A stretch of 64,000 nt of DNA from Micromonospora sp. C31 (GCF_018070575.1 NZ_JAGPXN010000013.1:1-64000), one strand, 5' to 3'; shown: positions 24,104 to 32,929, counted from the first letter of the stretch. Program-made: numbers and translations. The notes: generated by a model not told the origin, from the letters alone.

Positions 24104-24828
24104 ACCGCGGAGGGTGCCCGCGCGGGCAGCAGCATCGGCTCCACCTCGGCGAAGCAGCGGTTGGCCTCGTCGTAGTCCTCGGGGCGGCCGATGTCGAGCC
24201 AGTAGCCGTCGAACGCGTAGCCGGCCGGCGGCTCGCCCCGGCGCAGCAGGTCCAGCACCAGCTCGTCGAACCCGAAGGGCATGCCGACCGGGTACGCGGC
24301 GATGGTGCTGCGGGAAAGCCCGTAGACACCCATGCTGACCTGGTATTCCAGGACCGGCTTCTCGGAGAAGGAGGAGATCTTGTCGCCCTCCAGTTCCAGC
24401 ACCCCGAAGTCGATCTTGACCGTCCGGCGGTAGGTGGCGACCGTCAGCGGCGCCCCGGAGAGCCGGTGCGTGGCGAGCAGGTCGGCGTAGTCGAGGTCGG
24501 TGAGGATGTCGCCGTTCATGACGAGGAAGTGCTCGGGAAGCTCGTCGCGCAGGCCGAACAGCGGGCCGATGGTGGACAGCGGCACCCGCTCCTCGGCGTA
24601 CCGGACGGCGAGCCCGAAGCGCGAGCCGTCGCCGACGAACGCCCGGATCAGCGAACCGAGGTGGTTGATGGCCAGCGTGACGTGGGTGAAGCCGCGGGCC
24701 GCCAACTGCCGGAGGATGATCTCCAGGATGGCGTAGTTCTCGCCGATCGGCACCAGCGGCTTCGGCAGGGTGGACGTGTAGGGGCGCAGTCGTACGCCCG
24801 CACCGCCGGCCATGATCACGACATGCAT
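24100..24828 (-). CDS. Sugar-1-phosphate nucleotidyltransferase
   Basis: A 242-residue protein of the RmlA/ManC-like nucleotidyltransferase family, first in the minus-strand operon. The N-terminal nucleotide-binding motif is IMAGGAGVRLRPYTSTLPKPLVPI. The metal-binding Asp lies in LVMNGDILTDLDY, and GYWLDIGRPEDYDEANR closes the domain. It lacks the C-terminal extra domain of bifunctional enzymes. It resembles the nucleotidyltransferases found beside LegB-type dehydratases (LegF/PtmE-like), and would make the nucleotide sugar used by the two SDRs that follow. The nucleotide (UTP, GTP, CTP or dTTP) cannot be assigned from sequence. Confidence 0.87.
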   Translation of the reverse strand: MHVVIMAGGAGVRLRPYTSTLPKPLVPIGENYAILEIILRQLAARGFTHVTLAINHLGSLIRAFVGDGSRFGLAVRYAEERVPLSTIGPLFGLRDELPEHFLVMNGDILTDLDYADLLATHRLSGAPLTVATYRRTVKIDFGVLELEGDKISSFSEKPVLEYQVSMGVYGLSRSTIAAYPVGMPFGFDELVLDLLRRGEPPAGYAFDGYWLDIGRPEDYDEANRCFAEVEPMLLPARAPSAV

Positions 24829-25015
24829 CGCCCCTCCACTCGTCGCGCGACGCCCTTCATCGCCTGCTCAACGAGCACGCCACGCGCAAGGTACGCAGCA
24901 CGCCCGTCCTTGTCGTGCGAAGCGGGACGGCCGGCAGGCTGCCGGTCCCATGCACCACCCGCGCGGCTGCGCGTTCCGGCCGCCCGGCACGGCCGGGATG
25001 TGGTGAGCTGTAGCC

Positions 25016-25945
25016 ATGGGACGGATGCGGCTCGGGCTGGTGCTGCACCCGACCCGGGACGTGACCGAGGTGGTCGGGATCGTCGAGCGCTGGGCGGAGC
25101 GGCAGGGGGTGACCCTCGCGGTCCGCGCCGAGGACCGGCGCCGGGCGCCGGCGAGCGTCGAACCGCTGCCCGTCGACCAGGTGCCGGCGGCCTGTGACGC
25201 GCTGATCAGCATCGGCGGGGACGGCACGATGCTCGGCGCGCTGCGTTCGGCCGTACACGACCCGAAGCCGGTGCTCGGCGTGCACCTGGGCCGGTTGGGG
25301 TTCCTGGTGGAGATCGACCCCCCGGAGCTGCCGGCGGCGCTGGACCGGCTGGCCGCCGGGGACTACACGGTGGAGCGGCACAGCTGCCTCTCCTGCGACG
25401 TGTGCGGCGACGACCTCGTGGCCTTCAACGACATCGCGCTGGTGCGGCAGCCCGGCGCCGGCTTCGTGTCCGCCACCCTCGCCATCGACGGTCAGCAGTA
25501 CGGCTACTACCGCTGCGACGCGCTGGTGGTGAGCACACCGACCGGATCGACCGCGTACAACTACGCCGCCGGCGGCCCACTCGTCTCCCCCGCCAGCGAC
25601 GCCGTGGTGGTGACCCCGTCGGCCCCGATGGCGGGCATCTCCCGGGCGGTGGTGCTCTCCCCCGACGAGACCATCCGGCTGGAGCTGACGCCGGGCTCCG
25701 CCCCGGTCGCCGTCGAGATGGACGGCCGGATCTTCCGGGCCGCCGCCACCTCCGGCGCGTTGCAGGTGCGCTACCGCCGCGGCGCGGGCCTGGTGGTGCG
25801 CCTCGACCCGCGCCGTTACCAGGAGCGCAACCAGCTCAAGCTCAGCCTGCTCGACCTGCCGCTACTGCCCGAGCAGCTGCGCGAACTACTCCCCGAGAAC
25901 CTGCGCGAGCAGCTCGACCGCCGCCAGCTCCCGCCGCCCCGCTGA
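25016..25945 (+). CDS. nadK: NAD kinase
   Basis: A 309-residue ATP- (or polyphosphate-) dependent NAD kinase, which produces NADP. The GGDGT motif begins near residue 67 and continues GTMLGALR. The substrate-binding NE/D site is FNDIALVR, and the family signature STPTGSTAYNYAAGGPLVSP is complete. The last 40 residues (LKLSLLDLPLLPEQLRELLPENL) form a Leu/Glu-rich tail beyond the normal core. The gene stands alone, divergent from the polysaccharide operon and convergent with pgm at a 12-base gap. A weak TGAGCT box 6 bases before the ATG would fit the leaderless pattern. Confidence 0.94.
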   Translation: MGRMRLGLVLHPTRDVTEVVGIVERWAERQGVTLAVRAEDRRRAPASVEPLPVDQVPAACDALISIGGDGTMLGALRSAVHDPKPVLGVHLGRLGFLVEIDPPELPAALDRLAAGDYTVERHSCLSCDVCGDDLVAFNDIALVRQPGAGFVSATLAIDGQQYGYYRCDALVVSTPTGSTAYNYAAGGPLVSPASDAVVVTPSAPMAGISRAVVLSPDETIRLELTPGSAPVAVEMDGRIFRAAATSGALQVRYRRGAGLVVRLDPRRYQERNQLKLSLLDLPLLPEQLRELLPENLREQLDRRQLPPPR

Positions 25946-25957
25946 CCGCGGCTGGGG

Positions 25958-27604
25958 TCAGGACCCGGCCAGCACGTCGGACACCAGGTCCTTCGCCTCC
26001 TGCTGGATCCGGGCCAGGTGCTCCGGGCCCTGGAACGACTCGGCATAGATCTTGTAGACGTCCTCCGTGCCCGACGGCCGGGCGGCGAACCAGCCGGACT
26101 CCGTGGTCACCTTGAGCCCGCCGATCGGCGCGTCGTTGCCCGGTGCGGTGGTGAGGATCGCGGTGATCGGCTCGCCGGCCAGTTCGGTGGCGGTCACCTG
26201 CTCCGGCGAGAGCTTGCCGAGCACGGCCTTCTCCTCCCGGGTCGCCGGCGCGTCGATCCGGGCGTACGCGGGGGCGCCGAAGCGCTCGGCCAGCTCCGTC
26301 CAGTGCTGGCTGGGGGTGCGGCCGGTGGTCGCGATGATCTCGGCGGCGAGCAGGCAGAGCAGCAGGCCGTCCTTGTCGGTGGTCCAGGTGCCCCCGTCGC
26401 GGCGCAGGAAGGACGCGCCGGCGCTCTCCTCGCCGCCGAAGCCCACCGCGCCGTCGAGCAGCCCCGGCACGAACCACTTGAAGCCGACCGGCACCTCCAG
26501 CAGCGGGCGGCCCAGGTCGGCGGCGACCCGGTCGATCATCGAGGAGGAGACCAGGGTCTTGCCGACGGCGGCGGCCGGCCCCCACTGCGTGCGCGTGCGG
26601 AACAGGTGGGCGATCGCCACGGCGAGATAGTGGTTGGGGTTCATCAGGCCGCCGTCGGGGGTGACGATGCCGTGCCGGTCGGCGTCGGCGTCGTTGCCGG
26701 TGGAGACCTGGTAGTCGGCGCGGGCGGCGATCAGCGAGGCCATCGCGTTAGGCGAGGAGCAGTCCATCCGGATCTTGCCGTCGCCGTCCAGGGTCATGAA
26801 CCGCCAGGTCGGGTCGACCGCCGGGTTGACCACGGTCAGGTCCAGCCGGTGCCGCTCGGCGATCTCGCCCCAGTAGGCCACGCTCGCCCCGCCGAGCGGG
26901 TCGGCGCCGACGCGCACCCCGGCGTCGCGGATCGCGTCGACGTCGATCGCCGCCGGCAGGTCGTCGACGTAGCGGGCGAGGAAGTCGTACGACCCGGTGG
27001 TGTCGGCGGCGCGGGCCCGCGCGTACGGGATCCGCCGGACCTCCTTCAGGCCGTCGGCGAGGATCGCGTTGGCGCGGTCCTGGATCCACCTCGTGACGTC
27101 GGAGTCGGCCGGGCCGCCGTGGGTGGGGTTGTACTTGAAGCCGCCGTCGTCGGGCGGGTTGTGCGACGGGGTGATGACGATGCCGTCGGCGAGCCCGCTG
27201 GTGCGTCCCCGGTTGTGGGCGAGGATGGCGTGCGACACCGCCGGGGTGGGCGTGTAGCCGTCGCGGGCGTCCAGCAGCACGGTGACCTCGTTGGCGGCGA
27301 GCACCTCGAGCGCGTCCACCGCCGCCGGGGCGGAGAGCGCGTGGGTGTCACGGCCGAGGAAGAGCGGCCCGTCCAGGCCCTGTTCGCGCCGGTAGTCGCA
27401 GAGCGCCTGGGTGACCGCGAGGATGTGGTCGGAGTTGAACGCGTTGCGCAGGCTCGACCCGCGGTGCCCGGACGTGCCGAAGGAGACCTGCTGCGCCGGG
27501 TCCTGCGGGTCCGGGTGCTCGGCGTAGTAGGCGGTCACCAGCCGTGGCACGTCGACCAGGTCGGCGGGCTGGGCGGGCCTGCCGGCCCGGGGATGACTGC
27601 TCAC
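25958..27604 (-). CDS. pgm: Alpha-D-glucose phosphate-specific phosphoglucomutase
   Basis: A 548-residue phosphohexomutase interconverting glucose-6-phosphate and glucose-1-phosphate. The phosphoserine loop is ITPSHNPPDDGGFKYNPTHG, the metal site GNDADADRHG, the sugar-binding loop FGGEESAGAS, and the phosphate-binding C-domain ARPSGTEDVYKIYAES. The opening QQVSFGTSGHRGSS is typical of the alpha-glucose-specific type. GTG 27604 overlaps the glgC stop, so Pgm and GlgC (which consumes glucose-1-phosphate) are translationally coupled, a sensible pairing at the entry to glycogen synthesis. Confidence 0.95.
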   Translation of the reverse strand: MSSHPRAGRPAQPADLVDVPRLVTAYYAEHPDPQDPAQQVSFGTSGHRGSSLRNAFNSDHILAVTQALCDYRREQGLDGPLFLGRDTHALSAPAAVDALEVLAANEVTVLLDARDGYTPTPAVSHAILAHNRGRTSGLADGIVITPSHNPPDDGGFKYNPTHGGPADSDVTRWIQDRANAILADGLKEVRRIPYARARAADTTGSYDFLARYVDDLPAAIDVDAIRDAGVRVGADPLGGASVAYWGEIAERHRLDLTVVNPAVDPTWRFMTLDGDGKIRMDCSSPNAMASLIAARADYQVSTGNDADADRHGIVTPDGGLMNPNHYLAVAIAHLFRTRTQWGPAAAVGKTLVSSSMIDRVAADLGRPLLEVPVGFKWFVPGLLDGAVGFGGEESAGASFLRRDGGTWTTDKDGLLLCLLAAEIIATTGRTPSQHWTELAERFGAPAYARIDAPATREEKAVLGKLSPEQVTATELAGEPITAILTTAPGNDAPIGGLKVTTESGWFAARPSGTEDVYKIYAESFQGPEHLARIQQEAKDLVSDVLAGS

Positions 27605-28833
27605 GGTTCCACCTTCTGTCCCTTGCCGATGACCACGATGCCGTTGTCGGAGACGGTGTAGCGCTGCCGGTCCTTCTCCAGGTCGACGCCGATCTCGGCG
27701 CCCTCGGGCACGACCACGTTCTTGTCGAGGATGGCCCGGCGGACGACCGCGTGCCGGCCGACGTCGACCCCCTCCATCAGCACCGCGCCGTCCACCTGCG
27801 CCCAGGAGTGCACCTTGACCTTGGGCGAGACGATCGAGTTCTCCACCAGGGAGCCGGAGATCACCGCGCCGGGCGAGACCATCGAGGCGACCGCCCGGCC
27901 GACCCGCTCGCCCCACTGGTGGACGAACTTGGCCGGCGGGTACGGCGGCTGGTCGGTGTAGATCGGCCACTCGAAGTTGTAGAGGTTGAACACGGGGTGC
28001 ACGTTGATCAGATCCATGTGGGCGTCGTAGAAGGAGTCGAGCGTCCCCACGTCGCGCCAGTAGCCGCGGTCCCGGTCGGTGCTGCCCGGCACCTCGTTGT
28101 CGCGGAAGTCGTAGACGTTGGCCTCGCCGCGCTCGACCAGCATCGGGATGATGCTGCCGCCCATGTCGTGCTTGCTGGTCTTGTCCTCCGCGTCGCGCTC
28201 GACCGCCTCGCACAGCGCCTTCGTGCTGAACACGTAGTTGCCCATCGACGCGTAGATCTGGTCGGGCGCGTCGGGCAGGCCGACCGCGTCGGTGGGCTTC
28301 TCGCGGAACGCCCGGATCCGCCGGCCGTCCTCGCCGACCTCGATGACGCCGAACTGGTCGGCCATCGACAGCGGCTGGCGGATGCCGGCCACGGTGACGC
28401 CGGCGCCGGAGGCGATGTGGTCCTCCACCATCTGCCGCGGGTCCATCCGGTAGATGTGGTCGGCACCGAAGACGATCACGTGGTCGGGCTGCTCGTCGTG
28501 GATGAGGTTGAAGCTCTGGTAGATCGCGTCGGCGGAACCGGCGAACCACCACGGGCCCCGGCGCTGCTGCGCCGGCACCGGTGTGACGTAGTTGCCGAGC
28601 AGGGTCGACATCCGCCACGTCTTGGTGATGTGCCGGTCGAGCGAGTGGGACTTGTACTGGGTCAGCACGACGATCTTGAGATAGCCGGCGTTCGCCAGGT
28701 TGGACAGGACGAAGTCGACCATGCGGTACATCCCGCCGAACGGGACGGCCGGCTTGGCCCGGTCCGTGGTGAGCGGCATCAGGCGCTTGCCCTCTCCGCC
28801 GGCCAGGACGATCGCGAGCACCTTGGCAGCCAT
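27601..28833 (-). CDS. glgC: Glucose-1-phosphate adenylyltransferase (ADP-glucose pyrophosphorylase)
   Basis: A 410-residue enzyme making ADP-glucose from ATP and glucose-1-phosphate. The N-terminal motif VLAGGEGKRLMPLTTDRAKP is the nucleotide and allosteric site. FGADHIYRMD contains the metal-binding Asp, and FREKPTDAVGLPDAP the sugar-phosphate Lys region. The C-terminus is a left-handed beta-helix (SLVENSIVSPKVKVHSWAQV). Length equals that of other actinobacterial GlgC proteins. The gene is divergent from glgM over 94 bases, an arrangement also seen at the mycobacterial Rv1212c-Rv1213 locus. A TAGCGT box at 28840-28845 lies 6 bases before its ATG. Confidence 0.95.
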   Translation of the reverse strand: MAAKVLAIVLAGGEGKRLMPLTTDRAKPAVPFGGMYRMVDFVLSNLANAGYLKIVVLTQYKSHSLDRHITKTWRMSTLLGNYVTPVPAQQRRGPWWFAGSADAIYQSFNLIHDEQPDHVIVFGADHIYRMDPRQMVEDHIASGAGVTVAGIRQPLSMADQFGVIEVGEDGRRIRAFREKPTDAVGLPDAPDQIYASMGNYVFSTKALCEAVERDAEDKTSKHDMGGSIIPMLVERGEANVYDFRDNEVPGSTDRDRGYWRDVGTLDSFYDAHMDLINVHPVFNLYNFEWPIYTDQPPYPPAKFVHQWGERVGRAVASMVSPGAVISGSLVENSIVSPKVKVHSWAQVDGAVLMEGVDVGRHAVVRRAILDKNVVVPEGAEIGVDLEKDRQRYTVSDNGIVVIGKGQKVEP

Positions 28834-28839
28834 GTCCAG

Positions 28840-28845
28840 ACGCTA
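28840..28845 (-). promoter_or_regulatory. Predicted -10 box of glgC
   Basis: Minus-strand TAGCGT, 6 bases before the ATG at 28833. It mirrors the glgM box across the 94-base divergent spacer. Confidence 0.5.
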
Positions 28846-28914
28846 TCTACCCCGCCGCCAGTTCACCACTCGTACGGCACAGTTGTGCAGCCGGTGCGGC
28901 GGCGCGTTCTGCAC

Positions 28915-28920
28915 TAGGGT
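28915..28920 (+). promoter_or_regulatory. Predicted -10 box of glgM (leaderless)
   Basis: TAGGGT lies 7 bases before ATG 28928. No Shine-Dalgarno sequence is present between them. Confidence 0.55.
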
Positions 28921-28927
28921 GCCGTTC

Positions 28928-30127
28928 ATGAACGACTCCGCCGGGCTGCGCGTCGACCTGCTGACCCGTGAGTACCCGCCCGAGGTGTACGGCGGCGCCG
29001 GCGTGCACGTCGAGTACCTGGCCCGTGAGCTGCGCCGACTCGCCGACGTACGGGTGCACTGCTTCGGCGCGCCACGCTCGGAGCCGGGCGTCGCCGCGTA
29101 CGCCGAGCCGGCCGGCCTGGCCGGCGCGAACGCCGCGCTGCGGACGATGGGCGTGGACCTGGAGATGGCGGCGGCGTGCGCCGGCACCGACGTGGTGCAC
29201 AGCCACACCTGGTACGCCAACTTCGCCGGGCACGCCGCGAAGCTGCTGCACGGCGTGCCGCACGTGGTGACCGCGCACAGCCTGGAGCCGCTGCGGCCGT
29301 GGAAGGCCGAGCAGCTCGGCGGCGGCTACGCGCTCTCCTCCTGGTGCGAGCGCACGGCGTTCGAGGCCGCCGACGCGGTCATCGCGGTCAGTGAGGGGAT
29401 GCGGCGCGACGTGCTGACCGCCTACCCGGCGGTGCACCCCGACAAGGTCCGGGTGGTGCACAACGGCATCGACACGACGCAGTACGCCCCGGACCACGGC
29501 ACCGACGTGGTGGACCGGCTCGGCATCGATCCGGCCCTGCCCAGCGTGGTGTACGTGGGGCGGATCACCCGGCAGAAGGGCCTGCCCTACCTGCTGCGCG
29601 CGGCGCGCGACCTGCCGGCGGACACCCAGCTCGTGCTGCTCGCCGGGGCGCCGGACACCCCGGAGATCGCCGCCGAGGTGGAGGGCCTGGTGACGGAGCT
29701 GCGGGCGAAGCGCTCCGGGGTGGTGTGGGTGGCCGAGATGCTGCCGAAGCACGAGGTGATCCAGGTGCTCACCCACGCCACGGTCTTCGTCTGCCCCTCC
29801 GTCTACGAGCCGATGGGCATCGTGAACCTGGAGGCGATGGCCTGCGAGACGGCGGTGGTGGCCACCGCCACCGGCGGCATCCCCGAGGTGGTCGCCGACG
29901 GCGAGACGGGGCTGCTGGTCCCCATCGAGCAGGCCACCGACGGCTCCGGCCGGCCGCTGGACCCGGACCGTTTCGTGGCCGACCTGGCGGCGCGGATCAA
30001 CGAGGTGCTCGCCGATGCGGGCCGCGCGAGGGAGTTCGGGATCGCGGGCCGGCACCGGGCGGTCGAGCACTTCTCCTGGGACGCGATCGCCGCGCGCACC
30101 CTGGAGCTCTACCGCTCCGTGCAATGA
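28928..30127 (+). CDS. glgM: Alpha-maltose-1-phosphate synthase (GlgM/GlgA-type GT4)
   Basis: A 399-residue GT4 enzyme. The opening VDLLTREYPPEVYGGAGVHV, the mid-segment VVTAHSLEPLRPWKAEQLGG and the C-domain YVGRITRQKGLPYLLRAA and VFVCPSVYEPMGIVNLEAMA (E-x7-E) are close to mycobacterial Rv1212c. Rv1212c uses ADP-glucose and glucose-1-phosphate to make maltose-1-phosphate, the GlgE substrate, and can also extend glucan. Plant/E. coli-type glycogen synthases are GT5 and longer, so this is the actinobacterial type. ATG 28928 follows a -10 box by 7 bases. The position beside glgC, with glgE-glgB 3.6 kb away, supports the GlgE pathway. Confidence 0.92.
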   Translation: MNDSAGLRVDLLTREYPPEVYGGAGVHVEYLARELRRLADVRVHCFGAPRSEPGVAAYAEPAGLAGANAALRTMGVDLEMAAACAGTDVVHSHTWYANFAGHAAKLLHGVPHVVTAHSLEPLRPWKAEQLGGGYALSSWCERTAFEAADAVIAVSEGMRRDVLTAYPAVHPDKVRVVHNGIDTTQYAPDHGTDVVDRLGIDPALPSVVYVGRITRQKGLPYLLRAARDLPADTQLVLLAGAPDTPEIAAEVEGLVTELRAKRSGVVWVAEMLPKHEVIQVLTHATVFVCPSVYEPMGIVNLEAMACETAVVATATGGIPEVVADGETGLLVPIEQATDGSGRPLDPDRFVADLAARINEVLADAGRAREFGIAGRHRAVEHFSWDAIAARTLELYRSVQ

Positions 30128-30185
30128 AGGCCGTCGGCCTTGACCCCACGCGTGTTCGTCGCGGTCGTCACCCCGCCGGGGCCGG

Positions 30186-30191
30186 TACGAT
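30186..30191 (+). promoter_or_regulatory. Predicted -10 box of the Uma2 gene
   Basis: TACGAT, 6 bases before ATG 30198. A leaderless arrangement is likely. Confidence 0.45.
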
Positions 30192-30197
30192 GCCGGC

Positions 30198-30752
30198 ATG
30201 AGCGCAGAGGCGGTTGGCAGGTCGATGCCCCCGGTCGTGACGCTCGACGATCTGGCCGCGATGATGGCCGCGGACGAGCACCATCGGTACGAGATCAGCC
30301 CTGACGGAGTTCTCTCGATCATGCCGCCGCCGGGATACGCCCATGCGATCATCGCGACCCGGCTCATGGTGTGGCTCGCCCAGGGCGGTGTGCCGGCGGA
30401 CCGCCTCGCCCAGGCGGTCGGGCTGCGCATCCCGGGCCGCAGCGGCGGGGTCGGCGGGCGCATCCCCGACCTGGCCGTCTGGAGCAAGACCCAGTCCGAC
30501 GGGGTGTGGCTGCCGGCCGGTGACGTCCTTCTCGTGGTCGAGATCGTCTCGCCCGGGTCCGAGGGCACCGACACGGTGACCAAGCGCGGCGAGTACGCCA
30601 CGGCCGGCATCCCGCAGTACTGGATCGTGGAGCAGGACCCGGCACAGACCGTCACGATGCACACCCTGGACGGCGAGGACTACGGCGTACGGGCACGCAT
30701 GCCGCTCGCCTGGGTGCTCAACACCAGCCCCGCCGAGCACGACCTCGGCTGA
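30198..30752 (+). CDS. Uma2 family (DUF820) putative restriction-endonuclease-fold protein
   Basis: A 184-residue protein of the Uma2 family. The PD-(D/E)xK-like core is visible as RIPDLAVW (Asp), VLLVVEIVSPGS (Glu) and TKRGEYATAGIPQYWIVE (Lys plus the characteristic GIPxYWIV motif). Such proteins are common, often in many copies, in actinobacteria and cyanobacteria. Nuclease activity is predicted from the fold but the biological role is not known. The ATG follows a TACGAT box by 6 bases. It sits between glycogen genes and a methyltransferase with its own promoter, so it is probably an independent insertion into the locus. Confidence 0.9.
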   Translation: MSAEAVGRSMPPVVTLDDLAAMMAADEHHRYEISPDGVLSIMPPPGYAHAIIATRLMVWLAQGGVPADRLAQAVGLRIPGRSGGVGGRIPDLAVWSKTQSDGVWLPAGDVLLVVEIVSPGSEGTDTVTKRGEYATAGIPQYWIVEQDPAQTVTMHTLDGEDYGVRARMPLAWVLNTSPAEHDLG

Positions 30753-30771
30753 CCGGAGGCGGAGCCGGCGG

Positions 30772-30777
30772 TAGGGT
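30772..30777 (+). promoter_or_regulatory. Predicted -10 box of the methyltransferase gene
   Basis: TAGGGT, 6 bases before GTG 30784, in the 31-base gap after the Uma2 gene. Confidence 0.5.
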
Positions 30778-30783
30778 CGCCGG

Positions 30784-31509
30784 GTGCCCGATGCGATCTT
30801 CGCCCATCCGCTGCTCGCAACGGTCTACGACGCGTTCGACGGGGACCGCGACGATCTGGCCGCCTACCTGGCGATCACTGGCGAACTGAACGCCAGGATG
30901 GTGCTCGACGTCGGCTGCGGAACCGGGTCGCTGGCGATCCTGCTCGCCGAACTCGGCCACCCGGTCGTCGGCGTCGACCCGGCCGAGGCGTCACTCAAGG
31001 TGGCACGGTCGAAGGATCCGACGGGGAAGGTCCGCTGGATCCATGGCGACGCCACCGCGCTGCCGGCGATCGGGGTCGACCTGGCCACGATGACCGGGAA
31101 CGTCGCCCAGGTCTTCCGCACCGACGCCGACTGGGTGCAGGCCCTCCGGGGCATCCACGGCGCTCTCCGCCCGGGCGGCCACCTCGTCTTCGAGACCAGA
31201 CGCCCCGAGCGTCGCGCGTGGGAGGCGTGGGCGGACGCCGCTCCGGTCAGTCGTGACGTGCCGGGCGTCGGGCCGGTGGAACAACGGCTGGAGGTCACCG
31301 AGATCGACCTGCCGTTCGTCTCCTTCCGGCACACGTACCGGTTCCTGGCCAACGGTGTGGTCGTCACGTCGGACTCGACTCTCCGGTTCCGCAGCCGCGA
31401 CGAGGTCGAGTCGAGTCTGGCCGCCAACGGCTACCGGGTCCTCGACGTGCGGGAGGCACCCGACCGCCCGGGTCGGGAGTTCGTGTTCGTCGCGCAACGG
31501 TCGAGCTAG
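30784..31509 (+). CDS. SAM-dependent methyltransferase
   Basis: A 241-residue class I methyltransferase. Motif I is VLDVGCGTGSLAILLAELGH, followed by the acidic end of beta-2 (VVGVDPAEASL), GDATALP, and the post-motif GALRPGGHLVFETRRPE. The substrate cannot be told. The protein resembles many small-molecule methyltransferases of actinomycetes with a C-terminal beta-rich half (FVSFRHTYRFLANG). GTG 30784 is supported by a TAGGGT box 6 bases upstream. Its stop overlaps by 4 bases the stop of the convergent XRE regulator, an unusually tight end-to-end arrangement. Confidence 0.88.
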   Translation: MPDAIFAHPLLATVYDAFDGDRDDLAAYLAITGELNARMVLDVGCGTGSLAILLAELGHPVVGVDPAEASLKVARSKDPTGKVRWIHGDATALPAIGVDLATMTGNVAQVFRTDADWVQALRGIHGALRPGGHLVFETRRPERRAWEAWADAAPVSRDVPGVGPVEQRLEVTEIDLPFVSFRHTYRFLANGVVVTSDSTLRFRSRDEVESSLAANGYRVLDVREAPDRPGREFVFVAQRSS

Positions 31510-32708
31510 ACCCTCAGGGTGGCGGCGAGGCGGGCCAGGCCGGCGGGATCGGCGGCGTGCCGGGCCACGGCGGCGACCAGGTCGCGCGCCGCCGGCCGGG
31601 CGTGCACCTCGCTGTGCGCGGTGCGTTCGGCGTCCAGCAGCGCCCGGCCCGCCCGGGGCAGGTCGCCGGCGAGGGCGTGCGCGCGGGCCACGTCGAGCAG
31701 GTACGCCGCCCGGTGCTCGGGCGGCAGCCACCGCCACTGCTCACCGCGGACCAGCCGCTCGTGGCGTACCGTCGCCGCCCGGACGTCGCCCACGGCGGCC
31801 TCGGCCACCACCCGGGCGGCCTCGACCGCCGCCGGCCCGAAGCCTCCGCCGCCGGCCCCGGCCTGCCCGGCGACTGCCGCGGCCTCGTCGAGCAGCCCGG
31901 GGACGCGGCGTTCGTCGCCCCGGCCGGCGGCGGCGAGGGCGGCCTGGAGCAGCAGCGTCGCGTGCAGCGACGCGGCATCGTCGGCGCCCGGCGACAGCGC
32001 GTCCTCGGCCGACCCGCACGGCGGAAGGCGGCGGGCGGCCACGACCGCCGCGTCCATCGCGGAACGCCGCCGGCCCACGGCCCGCAACGCCTGGCACAGC
32101 GGTACGGTCGCGACGGCGGCCAGCCGCGCTTCGTCCCGGGCGAGCGCGACGGTCATCCCCCGGTCGGCGGCCAGCCACGCCAACTCCCCCTGACCGACCT
32201 TGACCAGCACCAGGGCGACGAGCCCGTACGCGGACACCAGCAGCTCGTCGGCGACCCGGCCGGGGCGGGCGACCCGCGCCTCGCGGGCGGCGTCGAGCAA
32301 CCCGGGCAGCAGGCCGAGCAGGATCGGGTACCGGGCGTGCCGGTAGCTCTGCTCGGCGTGGTCGAGGCGGGCCCGCACCTTCGCGACGTCGGGCGGCCGG
32401 GGCGACGCCTCGACGTGGTAGCGGGCCAGGGCGGCCCGAACCCGCGCCACACCGGCGACGGCGACGTCCGGTTGCCCGATCCGCTCCGCGAGCAGAACCT
32501 CCATGTCGATCCGCAGCGCCTCGGCGACCTCCCGCAGGTGGGACATCCGTTCCGGCGGGCGCACTCCGCGCTCGACCTTGTCCACCCGGCTCTTCGACTT
32601 GCCGAGGCGGTCGGCGAACTGCTGCTGGGTCATGTTGCGCCGCACCCGCCACTGGGCGACCCGCCGGCCGACCGGCAGGTCGTGCACCGCCCGGCCCGTC
32701 CCGCTCAC
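31506..32708 (-). CDS. XRE-family helix-turn-helix regulator with TPR-like C-domain
   Basis: A 400-residue regulator. The HTH occupies about residues 14-70 (RVAQWRVRRNMTQQQFADRL, KSKSRVDKVERGVRPPE). The remaining 300 residues are Ala/Arg/Leu-rich helical repeats, like the TPR-type tails of large actinobacterial XRE regulators that sense a peptide or small molecule. The GTG at 32708 overlaps the stop of the small membrane protein upstream, so both are made together. The target genes are unknown. A divergent GntR-type gene lies beyond the shared upstream region. Confidence 0.85.
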   Translation of the reverse strand: MSGTGRAVHDLPVGRRVAQWRVRRNMTQQQFADRLGKSKSRVDKVERGVRPPERMSHLREVAEALRIDMEVLLAERIGQPDVAVAGVARVRAALARYHVEASPRPPDVAKVRARLDHAEQSYRHARYPILLGLLPGLLDAAREARVARPGRVADELLVSAYGLVALVLVKVGQGELAWLAADRGMTVALARDEARLAAVATVPLCQALRAVGRRRSAMDAAVVAARRLPPCGSAEDALSPGADDAASLHATLLLQAALAAAGRGDERRVPGLLDEAAAVAGQAGAGGGGFGPAAVEAARVVAEAAVGDVRAATVRHERLVRGEQWRWLPPEHRAAYLLDVARAHALAGDLPRAGRALLDAERTAHSEVHARPAARDLVAAVARHAADPAGLARLAATLRV

Positions 32709-32929
32709 CGGAGGATCCCGACCACGAGCAGCACGAGTACGAGCAACGCCACCGCGCCGCCGTAGGCGTACTGGCGACGCGTCGACGGCAGCCGCTCGCC
32801 GTCGCGCGTCACGCCGCTCGGCTCGGCACGCGACGGATCGGGCACCCGGTCGCCGTCGGGTTGCGGCGGACGACCGCCCGGAACCGGGCGTGCCGGGGGC
32901 AGCGGCCCGCCTTCCGAACGCTCACGCAT
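32705..32929 (-). CDS. Small single-pass membrane protein coupled to the XRE regulator
   Basis: A 74-residue protein from ATG 32929, with GAGGAGG 6 bases upstream. Residues 1-50 are hydrophilic, rich in Pro, Arg and Asp. The C-terminus is one hydrophobic helix, YAYGGAVALLVLVLLVVGIL, ending the protein with Arg. It has the topology of a tail-anchored protein with a cytoplasmic N-domain. The stop overlaps the GTG of the regulator gene. A role in membrane tethering or signalling to the XRE protein is a guess from coupling alone. Confidence 0.65.
   Translation of the reverse strand: MRERSEGGPLPPARPVPGGRPPQPDGDRVPDPSRAEPSGVTRDGERLPSTRRQYAYGGAVALLVLVLLVVGILR

Noticed and set aside
22132..24828. 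Calling the minus-strand arm a legionaminic or other nonulosonic acid pathway
   Set aside because: Only LegB- and LegF-like steps are visible; no NeuB-type synthase, hydrolysing 2-epimerase or CMP-transferase of the sialic acid type is present.
25958..28618. An 886-residue reading of pgm
   Set aside because: The extra N-terminal 338 residues are glgC read out of frame; the true GTG at 27604 overlaps the glgC stop.
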